Source: an uncultured Erysipelotrichaceae bacterium
GTDB lineage: Bacteria; Bacillota_I; Bacilli_A; RF39; UBA660
DNA: 5,095 bases
NCBI GenBank assembly: GCA_902797275.1
Contig: CADBSI010000034.1
Location: 1 to 5,095 of the forward strand
Direction: 5' to 3'
The position numbers and the translations under genes are program-made. Each line of letters opens with the position of its first letter. Positions within the stretch are counted from its first letter, which is position 1. Below, one piece after another: positions 1-5,095 of this stretch. The notes under the pieces are model-generated. The model saw nothing but the letters and a program-made list of their open reading frames with translations. It had not been told where the DNA came from and made no database searches.

Positions 1-654
1 ATATTCCATTTGTTCAAATTCTATAGTTCTAAAAGTAAAGTTACCTGGAGTTATTTCATTTCTAAAAGCTTTACCTATTTGTCCTATACTAAAAGGTAAT
101 TTAGCTCTCATACTTCTTTGAACATTTAAAAAGTTAACATATTCTCCTTGAGCATTTTCAGGTCTTAAGTAAATAACATTTTTATTATCATTTACAACTC
201 CTCTATAAGTTTGAAACATTAAATTGAATTCTCTAATCTCAGTAAAATTAGATTTACCACATTTTGGACATGGTACTTTATTTTCTTTAATAAAGTTCAT
301 CATTTCTTCTTTAGTCATAGAATCCCCGATTGAACTATTAGTAAAATCATTAATTAGATTATCAACTCTATGTCTTGCTTTACATTCTTTGCAATCTGCC
401 AATGGATCAGAAAAACTTGCAACGTGTCCTGATGCTTCCCATACTCTTGGATGCATTAATATATCAGCATCTAATTCATAAGCATTTGGTCTTTCTTGAA
501 TAAATCTCTTTCTCCAAGCATCTTTAATACTATTTTTTAATCTACTACCAAGTGGTCCGTAATCCCAAGTATTAGCAAGTCCTCCATATATTTCACTTCC
601 TTGAAATATAAATCCATATTGTTTACAATAATTAACTAAATCTTCCATTTTCAT
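1..654 (-). CDS. glyQS: Glycyl-tRNA synthetase, single-chain (alpha2) type, N-terminal part
   Basis: This enzyme charges tRNA-Gly with glycine in the cytoplasm. The visible 218 codons are the N-terminal half (the family is usually about 460 residues), and the frame runs off the left edge. Family marks seen include GGLANTWDYGPLG (24-36), the segment around HPRVWEASGHV (68-78), two CxxC pairs (C88/C91 and C129/C132) that look like a zinc-binding insertion, YLRPENAQG (162-170), and class II motif 2 with FRNEITPGNF (197-206) and the start of the FEQMEY block at the edge. The start is ATG at 654, six bases after a perfect AGGAGGA; the next ATG (648) is too far from it. It is the Firmicutes/eukaryote-like one-chain form, not the GlyQ/GlyS two-subunit form. 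It has its own promoter and T-box leader, so it is probably induced when tRNA-Gly is uncharged. Identification is firm; only the C-terminus is unseen. Confidence 0.96.
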   Translation of the reverse strand, partial: MKMEDLVNYCKQYGFIFQGSEIYGGLANTWDYGPLGSRLKNSIKDAWRKRFIQERPNAYELDADILMHPRVWEASGHVASFSDPLADCKECKARHRVDNLINDFTNSSIGDSMTKEEMMNFIKENKVPCPKCGKSNFTEIREFNLMFQTYRGVVNDNKNVIYLRPENAQGEYVNFLNVQRSMRAKLPFSIGQIGKAFRNEITPGNFTFRTIEFEQMEY

Positions 655-660
655 AAATAT

Positions 661-667
661 TCCTCCT
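661..667 (-). promoter_or_regulatory. Ribosome binding site of glyQS
   Basis: On the minus strand AGGAGGA sits six bases before the ATG at 654. It is a near-perfect Shine-Dalgarno sequence and fixes the start. It lies downstream of the terminator U-tract and outside both alternative hairpins. This suggests the leader controls transcription termination rather than access of the ribosome. Confidence 0.9.
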
Positions 668-671
668 AAAT

Positions 672-699
672 AAAAAAGAAACCCTTAAGATGTAAAGAC
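672..699 (-). terminator. Regulated intrinsic terminator of the glyQS T-box
   Basis: GTCTTTA (699-693) can pair with TAAGGGT (687-681) around a five-base loop. TTCTTTTTT (680-672) follows. Three of the seven pairs are G-U, so the hairpin is weaker than most T-box terminators. It uses the 3' strand of the antiterminator, as expected for a switch. An alternative 8-bp long-range helix ending right at the U-tract is described in the findings. Confidence 0.7.
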
Positions 700-722
700 G
701 ATTTACCGCGGTTCCACTTTAC
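692..722 (-). promoter_or_regulatory. T-box antiterminator element
   Basis: Read on the minus strand, helix A1 is GTAAAG (722-717) with CTTTAC (697-692), six Watson-Crick pairs. The seven-base bulge TGGAACC (716-710) is the site that pairs with the tRNA acceptor end NCCA. Helix A2 is GCGG (709-706) with TCGT (701-698), closed by loop TAAA, with two G-U pairs. This is exactly the canonical layout. The 3' strand is shared with the terminator hairpin, so the two are mutually exclusive. Confidence 0.88.
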
Positions 723-790
723 TTATTCCTAAGAATCCCTTTAATTACATAACTGATAGGTTTCCAAGCCCGTCTTCGTTTTCTAAATTA

Positions 791-819
791 ATTATATATA
801 TTTTTTTAACTTTTGTAAA
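791..819 (-). promoter_or_regulatory. Sigma-A-type promoter of glyQS
   Basis: On the minus strand a -35 box TTTACA (819-814) is followed by a 17-base spacer and a perfect -10 box TATAAT (796-791). The transcript should start near 785-783. A run of A bases about 10-20 bases upstream of the -35 box (840-831) could act as an UP element. It lies in the 3' end of the preceding open frame. This is the best promoter match noticed in the window, and it sets the leader length at about 130 nt. Confidence 0.82.
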
Positions 820-827
820 TAGCCTAA

Positions 828-1106
828 CTATATTTTTTTAATAAGTCTTTTCATTTCTTCTTCTAAATTTTCTAAAATTAAGCAATCATTAAAGCCATCT
901 TTGATAAAATATTTTGCTAATTCATTTTCATTCTTATTTAACATTATTACTATTGGCACTTTAATATTATTATATTTTATTTTTTGCATAAATTCATAAC
1001 CACTCATTAAATTAATTTTATTAGAAACTAAAATAAGTTTAAATTCTTTATTATTTTTAAGCATATCAATTGCATAATTTTCATCTAAAATGGTTGAAAA
1101 ATTGAA
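828..1106 (-). pseudogene. Cut-off rest of a degenerate receiver domain
   Basis: These 92 codons continue the preceding kinase-like gene in the same frame after its TAA (1109-1107) and end at TAG (830-828). Together with the last ~22 residues before the stop they cover a whole response-regulator receiver domain: beta strand LILVS, then the MSGYEF turn, then VPIVIM, then KDGFNDCLIL. An ATG at 1064 opens a 78-residue frame but has no Shine-Dalgarno sequence, and starting there would drop the first strand and helix. Separate translation is therefore unlikely. The receiver residues are lost: Ser stands at the phospho-acceptor Asp (residue 14 counted from the 1064 ATG), Leu42 at the conserved Thr, and Leu64-Glu65 at the Lys-Pro. 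The best reading is a nonsense-truncated, non-phosphorylatable receiver. Read-through or a sequencing error at the TAA cannot be excluded. Confidence 0.72.
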
Positions 1107-2609
1107 TTAATATTTATTGATTATCTTTTTAGTTTTAGCAATCAATTCTTTATCACTAGATAAAACCAATACTTTCCCTGTTTCATTAATTACATTAAAT
1201 TGATTATCCATTTTTTTATCATTATTTAATTTTTTCTGATCGATAATAAAAATTATTTCTGTACCATCATGATTTGACTTTATCATCAAATGACCACCAA
1301 TTAATTTAATTAATTTTTGACATAATTTTATACTTATTTTTTTATCTTCTAGTTTTTTAATATCATTATCGCTTAATTCAGTTGATACATTTAAAATATC
1401 ATTTATTTCTTGCAAAGAATAAATATTTTTTTCACTTTTGATATTAAAAATAATTCTACATGTATCAGATTTTTCTAATAAATTAACTTTAAAGTCTACT
1501 GAATTGTTTTCACTTTTTTTAAAAGTATCAACTATAATAGAATATAATATTTGTTGAATTAATATATAATCACCATATAAAATCGGTAAATTATTAGAAA
1601 TATTAGTATTTAATTTATTATCAATTTTTAAATCACTTTTTACTTGTATTATTAATTTATCTATTACATTTTTTAAGTTATATTTTATGTCTTTTTTCTT
1701 AACTCTAGAAATATCAATTGAAGATATATCTAAAACATCATTAATTAAAAAGTTTAAATTTTCTAATTCATAATTTAATAATTTTATTTTTTCTTCTATA
1801 TTATTATTTTGATTATTTTCAATATCATCAACATATTTTTTCATATTAACAATTGGTTGTTTTACCTTCTCAGTCATTTCAAATAAAAAATTATATTTGT
1901 CTTCATAACTTTGTTCTACTAAAGTTTTATTTTTATACAGCTCATTTAATAATTTAATATCAGGATTTTCAACAGTAAAATACATTATTAAGTTTATATA
2001 TACTAAAATTGATGGTATAACTAATAAATTTGGTTGAGTTATTCTTATTATAGCAATAAAAACTAAAAATATAAGAAGAACAAAAATAGGAATATATTTC
2101 TTAGTAAAAACTTTTTTAATATTTTTTATAATTATTATAAAAATCATAAGTAAATAGAATAACGCCATCAAATAAACAATAATAGTACTTGAACCACTTA
2201 TTCCCATAACACCATCTTTATTATATAAAACTAATGGTAAAGCAAATTCTAATATAATTATAAAAATATTTAGATACATTAAATCTTTTTTTATTTTTTC
2301 ATATTTACTAATATCATCTGATTTATAAGTAATATAATATACGTACAAAAATAATAAATATGGCCACAGTATATAATGAATAAAATCCATTTTATTCAAA
2401 AGCCAAATTATTTTATAAGTAAAATTATTATAACAAGTATACCCAAGTAATATAACTATTAAAGATATTAAAATATCAATACCACTACTAATTAACATAT
2501 AACTATAAAGTTTTGTTTCTTCATAGTTAACTCTTTTTCTTGTAAAAAATAAAATCAACAATAATATTGCTATCAAAAATCCTGCTATAGGAAAATATAA
2601 ATTTGTCAT
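1107..2609 (-). CDS. Seven-span membrane protein, hybrid histidine kinase-like, catalytic residues lost
   Basis: About 500 residues. Seven hydrophobic spans are seen near 4-22, 36-59, 77-95, 111-129, 142-163, 173-190 and 194-212, then a short TVENPDIKLL linker. The cytoplasmic half follows the order of a hybrid sensor kinase: dimerisation helices (about 235-300, including NDVLDISSID), an ATPase-like domain (about 345-457, ending GGHLMIKSNHDGTEIIFII) and the start of a receiver (479-500). The key residues are missing: Glu247 stands where the H-box His should be (FLFEMTEKVKQP against FLANMSHEIRTP), Ser357 and Asp361 replace the N-box Asn pair, the DxGxG box is gone, Lys424 and Ser426 replace ATP-lid glycines, and Ser484-Ser485 replace the receiver acidic pair. 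I infer a pseudokinase, perhaps a membrane scaffold or sensor, or a decaying gene. It lies eight bases after plsC and is probably co-transcribed. The gene is visibly richer in A+T than infB. The ATG at 2609 was chosen over GTG at 2612 on spacing. Confidence 0.8.
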   Translation of the reverse strand: MTNLYFPIAGFLIAILLLILFFTRKRVNYEETKLYSYMLISSGIDILISLIVILLGYTCYNNFTYKIIWLLNKMDFIHYILWPYLLFLYVYYITYKSDDISKYEKIKKDLMYLNIFIIILEFALPLVLYNKDGVMGISGSSTIIVYLMALFYLLMIFIIIIKNIKKVFTKKYIPIFVLLIFLVFIAIIRITQPNLLVIPSILVYINLIMYFTVENPDIKLLNELYKNKTLVEQSYEDKYNFLFEMTEKVKQPIVNMKKYVDDIENNQNNNIEEKIKLLNYELENLNFLINDVLDISSIDISRVKKKDIKYNLKNVIDKLIIQVKSDLKIDNKLNTNISNNLPILYGDYILIQQILYSIIVDTFKKSENNSVDFKVNLLEKSDTCRIIFNIKSEKNIYSLQEINDILNVSTELSDNDIKKLEDKKISIKLCQKLIKLIGGHLMIKSNHDGTEIIFIIDQKKLNNDKKMDNQFNVINETGKVLVLSSDKELIAKTKKIINKY

Positions 2610-2614
2610 CACTA

Positions 2615-2619
2615 CTCCT
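2615..2619 (-). promoter_or_regulatory. Ribosome binding site of the kinase-like gene, inside the plsC stop
   Basis: AGGAG is five bases before the ATG at 2609 and only two before the GTG at 2612, which decides for the ATG. The site shares bases with the TAG stop of the acyltransferase gene (TAGGAG). This suggests that ribosomes ending on one gene may start the next. Confidence 0.75.
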
Positions 2620-3523
2620 ATTTTTTAACAAATACTCTATTTATTGGATAATCTTGATACATATAAAGATTATTTCCATAAATATATTTTTCTTCTTTTT
2701 GATAATCATACTTAAATATTTTGGTATCCATTTTTAAAGCATCATGATTTGAAAAAACTTGAAAATCTAATTCATCTCGTTTCATGGTTGGCTGACTTTC
2801 ATATATCATCCATTTTAAAGTAGCCATTGCTTCTTTTAATTCTTCTAGTTTAGTTTTTTCATCACTATCTATTTCAACATAGATAGGTTTTCCTATCATA
2901 ACAACACATTTTTTTATCATATTTTTTTCAAGTTGTTCAATTTTATCTGTTTCAATGTATTCCATTACAATAGGAATTATCGGTTTTCCAGTTATTTTAG
3001 CAATTTTTATTACCCCCATGTGAAACGGGAGAAGTAACTTAGCAGGATGAACACACCAAGTTCCTTCTGGAAAAATTACAACATTTCTTTTTTGTAATAC
3101 TTTTTCTATTAAAGCATTTCTTCCTTTAAATGCTGATGTTTCATCATTTCTATCAATAAAAACGCATGATCCTAGTTTTAATAATACTTTATTCATTGTA
3201 TTTAAACTATCTTTAGCACATAAAGAGTAAAAGTTTTTTGTTAAAATTTCTTGTAAAGTATAATAATCATGACTATTAGAATGATTACAAGCAAAAATAC
3301 ATGTATCATCTAATATATTTTCTTGTCCTAAAACTTCAAGTTCATATTTTCTAATACTTTTAGCTAAAGCTTGATAAATTTCATGGATATCTTTGTATGT
3401 TTTATCTTGTAATAATGCTTGTTTTTTATAATATTCTCTTATTCTTAAATAATATTCTTTTTGTTCTTCTTTGGTTAATTTTTTTTCTTCTTCTCTTGAT
3501 AAAAATTTAAAATTATTCTTCAT
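2618..3523 (-). CDS. plsC: PlsC-like lysophospholipid/glycerol-phosphate acyltransferase
   Basis: Enzymes of this family move an acyl chain onto 1-acyl-glycerol-3-phosphate to make phosphatidic acid at the inner face of the membrane. The four family motifs are present in order: NHSNSHD (80-86; the H81-x4-D86 catalytic pair), a GxxxFIxR-type block ending VFIDRND (121-127), FPEGT (151-155) and the PIIPIV block (181-186). The 301 residues exceed the usual ~240. There is a charged, helical N-terminal stretch of about 65 residues and a tail of about 60 residues after the catalytic domain. No membrane span is seen, so contact with the membrane is probably peripheral. The start ATG lies one base after the rbfA stop with only a weak GAGA upstream, so translational coupling is likely. 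The exact substrate is not shown by sequence; the symbol reflects the family. Confidence 0.88.
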   Translation of the reverse strand: MKNNFKFLSREEEKKLTKEEQKEYYLRIREYYKKQALLQDKTYKDIHEIYQALAKSIRKYELEVLGQENILDDTCIFACNHSNSHDYYTLQEILTKNFYSLCAKDSLNTMNKVLLKLGSCVFIDRNDETSAFKGRNALIEKVLQKRNVVIFPEGTWCVHPAKLLLPFHMGVIKIAKITGKPIIPIVMEYIETDKIEQLEKNMIKKCVVMIGKPIYVEIDSDEKTKLEELKEAMATLKWMIYESQPTMKRDELDFQVFSNHDALKMDTKIFKYDYQKEEKYIYGNNLYMYQDYPINRVFVKK

Positions 3524-3524
3524 A

Positions 3525-3860
3525 TTAACTATTTATCTCTTTTATTTTATCTTCTATTCTTTTAGCATATTCAAGTGATTCATCATAAACAAAGTTAAGC
3601 TCTGGAGTATGACGCATATCAATTCTTTTAGCAAGCATCGATCTTAAATAGCCTTCACTGTCTCTTAATTCTTTAGAAACTAATTTCTTGTCTTCATTAA
3701 AACAAGTATAATATACTTTAGCAAAACTTAAATCATTGGTTATTTTTACACTCGTTATAACAACACTTTTTAAAACTTCATTTTTAACTTCCGTTCCAAA
3801 GATAATATTTAACTCCTCCATAAAAGCGTTATTATATCTTTCTAATTTAACAGCTTGCAT
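3525..3860 (-). CDS. rbfA: Ribosome-binding factor A
   Basis: RbfA is a small KH-type protein that binds the 30S subunit and helps mature the 5' end of 16S rRNA, important at low temperature. The 111-residue length fits the family. The strand ITSVKITNDLSFAKVYYT (35-52) and the block LRSMLAKRIDMRHTPELNF (72-90) followed by YDESL (92-96) are diagnostic. The ATG overlaps the infB stop by one base (TAATG), with AGGTG eight bases upstream inside the infB coding end. This is the common infB-rbfA arrangement. In many Bacillota truB and ribF come next; here an acyltransferase gene follows after one base. Identification is firm. Confidence 0.95.
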   Translation of the reverse strand: MQAVKLERYNNAFMEELNIIFGTEVKNEVLKSVVITSVKITNDLSFAKVYYTCFNEDKKLVSKELRDSEGYLRSMLAKRIDMRHTPELNFVYDESLEYAKRIEDKIKEINS

Positions 3861-5095
3861 TATTTTTTCACCTCAACATTTGTAAATGTTTCAATGATAT
3901 CTCCTTCTTTAATGTCTTGATAGCCATCAAGAGTGATACCACAGTCATAACCATTTTTAACTTCTTTAACACTGTCTTTTTCTCTTTGTAAAGAACCAAT
4001 TTTACCAGTATAAATAACTACTCCATCACGAATAAGTCTAGCTGAAGAACCATTTTTAATAGTACCTGAATTAACATGAGATCCTGCTATAATACCAATT
4101 TTTGAGAATTTAAATATTTGTCTTACTTCGGCTTCACCTAAAATAACTTCTTCAAATACTGGATCAAGCATTCCTTTAATAGCACTTTCCATATCTTCTA
4201 CAACTTTATAAATAATATTATATAATCTAATATCAACATTTTTTTCTTTAGCAAAATCCATTATTTTAGCATTAGGTCTTACATTAAAGCCAATGATAAT
4301 AGCATGAGAAGCATCAGCTAGAATAACATCACTTTCCGTGATTGCTCCAACTCCACTTCTAATAACATTTACCCAAACACCATCAATATTAATTTTACCA
4401 AGAGATTGTTTAACAGCTTCTTCACTACCTTTAACATCACATTTTAAAACGACATTAATTTCTTTTTCACCAGCTTCAACCATACCAAACAAGTCTTCTA
4501 AACTCATACCTGCTTTATTAGTATCAACACTCTTACTTCTAACTTGTCTTTCTAAAGAAATTGTTCTTGCTTCTTTTTCCGTTTCAAAAGCCATAAATTT
4601 GTCCCCTGCTAAAGGTAATTCATTGATACCGGTTATTTCAACTGGAGTTGATGGAGTTGCACTGGTAATATTATTTCCTCTATCATCTTTTAAAGTTCTA
4701 ATTTTACCATAGCTAGTTCCAATTACAACTGGATCTCCTAAACGAAGAGTTCCACTTTGAACAAGTAAACTAACAATACTTCCTACTTTAGAATCATTTC
4801 TAGCTTCAAGAACAGTTCCGGTTGCATAACGGTTTGGATTAGCTTTCAAATCTTCAAGTTCACTTACTAAAAGAAGTGTTTCTAGTAATTCTTTAACCCC
4901 ATCACCTTTTTTAGCTGAGATATTACAAGTAATTACATCTCCTCCAAATTTTTCAGGAACAAGTCCGTACTCGGTTAATTCGGTTAAAACTCGATCAACA
5001 TTTGCTTCTGGTAAATCAATTTTATTAACAGCAACAACAATTGGAACTCCAGCAGCTTTAGCATGATCAATTGCTTCTTTAGTTTGAGGCATTAC
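3860..5095 (-). CDS. infB: Translation initiation factor IF-2, C-terminal part
   Basis: IF-2 is the GTPase that brings fMet-tRNA to the 30S subunit and promotes subunit joining. The frame is open at the right edge; 411 codons are visible, and the first are the VMPQT of the G3-adjacent segment. The methionine there is internal, not a start. Counting from the first visible codon, NKID (24-27) is the G4 guanine-recognition motif and SAK (60-62) is G5. A domain-II beta barrel follows with GTVLEARNDSKVGSIVSLLVQSGTL (about 92-116) and GDPVVIGTSYGKIR. Next come the linker and domain III (DVKGSEEAV, then RSGVGAITESDV) and the C-terminal tRNA-binding barrel ending in IKEGDIIE near the C-terminus. The upstream N-terminal region and the G1-G3 motifs lie outside the window. 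The domain-II loop reads NDSKVGSIVS where many IF-2s have a GPVAT-type sequence, a mild variant. The gene ends in TAA overlapping the rbfA start. Confidence 0.97.
   Translation of the reverse strand, partial: VMPQTKEAIDHAKAAGVPIVVAVNKIDLPEANVDRVLTELTEYGLVPEKFGGDVITCNISAKKGDGVKELLETLLLVSELEDLKANPNRYATGTVLEARNDSKVGSIVSLLVQSGTLRLGDPVVIGTSYGKIRTLKDDRGNNITSATPSTPVEITGINELPLAGDKFMAFETEKEARTISLERQVRSKSVDTNKAGMSLEDLFGMVEAGEKEINVVLKCDVKGSEEAVKQSLGKINIDGVWVNVIRSGVGAITESDVILADASHAIIIGFNVRPNAKIMDFAKEKNVDIRLYNIIYKVVEDMESAIKGMLDPVFEEVILGEAEVRQIFKFSKIGIIAGSHVNSGTIKNGSSARLIRDGVVIYTGKIGSLQREKDSVKEVKNGYDCGITLDGYQDIKEGDIIETFTNVEVKK
3869..3874 (-). promoter_or_regulatory. Ribosome binding site of rbfA within infB
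   Basis: GAGGTG on the minus strand codes for the end of IF-2 (the VEVKK tail) and lies eight bases before the rbfA ATG. It supports the start at 3860 and re-initiation at the TAATG junction. Confidence 0.75.

Larger units (their letters stand above)
672..784 (-). promoter_or_regulatory. T-box leader of glyQS, unusually short
   Basis: A T-box leader senses uncharged tRNA and allows transcription into an aminoacyl-tRNA synthetase gene. The conserved T-box core GTGGAACCGCGG lies at 717-706 and matches the AGGGTGGNACCGCG consensus well. The variable base in TGGN is A, which pairs with U73, the discriminator of bacterial tRNA-Gly; this agrees with the gene downstream. The antiterminator and terminator can both be drawn (listed separately). 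From the likely transcript start near 784 to the antiterminator at 722 there are only about 60 nt, far less than the usual Stem I plus linker and Stem III. A small hairpin ATTC-TTAG-GAAT (736-725) may be Stem III. A GGC (770-768) is a candidate glycine specifier, but I could not draw a convincing Stem I around it. The T-box call is firm from the core and context; the mode of tRNA recognition is open. Confidence 0.88.

Noticed and set aside
224..481. 85-codon open frame on the plus strand
   Set aside because: It lies fully antisense to glyQS, whose product matches the synthetase family residue by residue. The plus-strand product resembles no family I know.
819..831. Possible terminator hairpin ATAG-TTAGG-CTAT after the receiver remainder
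   Set aside because: It has only four pairs, no U-tract follows, and it overlaps the glyQS -35 box.
1107..1109. TAA reassigned as a sense codon or selenocysteine/pyrrolysine recoding
   Set aside because: TAA clearly ends infB and rbfA in this window. Selenocysteine uses TGA and pyrrolysine uses TAG, and no recoding hairpin was evident.
1065..1109. Frameshift between the kinase and the receiver remainder
   Set aside because: The two parts are in the same frame (a whole number of codons apart), so a nonsense codon alone explains the break.
2610..2612. GTG start for the kinase-like gene
   Set aside because: It is only two bases from the AGGAG, whereas the adjacent ATG has five. The ATG is the more likely start.
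4338..4712. 124-codon open frame on the plus strand
   Set aside because: It is antisense to the well-conserved IF-2 domains II-III. Its Leu/Ser/Pro-rich product is typical of a shadow frame.
5090..5092. ATG near the right edge as the start of infB
   Set aside because: The preceding codon is Val, and VMPQT with the following residues is the internal G3-adjacent segment of IF-2, so the gene continues beyond the window.

Overview
The window comes from an A+T-rich, low-GC Gram-positive-type bacterium (Bacillota/Mycoplasmatota side). The evidence is a Firmicutes-type single-chain glycyl-tRNA synthetase under a T-box leader, strong AGGAGG-type ribosome binding sites and an infB-rbfA pair. All eight Trp residues in the readable proteins use TGG, and no in-frame TGA is seen, so the standard code fits and a Mycoplasma-like code is unlikely. 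The overall style resembles uncultured gut Bacilli/Clostridia with reduced genomes (RF39- or TANB77-like). That placement is inference.

Every gene lies on the minus strand, so the window reads from right to left. At the right edge is the 3' two thirds of infB (translation initiation factor IF-2). rbfA overlaps it by one base (TAATG). A plsC-like acyltransferase follows after one base, and a seven-span membrane protein built like a hybrid histidine kinase follows after eight bases. The spacing says one operon that couples translation/ribosome maturation genes to a phospholipid acyltransferase and a membrane protein. truB and ribF, the usual followers of rbfA, are absent here.

The kinase-like protein is the most unusual item. 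It keeps the layout of a hybrid histidine kinase (membrane sensor, dimerisation helices, ATPase-like fold, receiver). The phospho-acceptor His, the N-box Asn, the ATP-lid glycines and the receiver acidic pair, Asp, Thr and Lys are all substituted. An in-frame TAA also cuts the receiver about 22 residues into that domain, and the rest of it continues in the same frame to a later TAG.

At the left, glyQS (N-terminal 218 codons visible) has its own clear promoter (TTTACA-17-TATAAT). Its leader is only about 130 nt and carries a textbook T-box antiterminator and a competing terminator hairpin. Only about 60 nt lie upstream of the antiterminator, so the tRNA-reading Stem I must be very short or lost. 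No terminator is visible between the infB operon and the glyQS promoter. No mobile elements, CRISPR arrays, tRNA or rRNA genes were seen.
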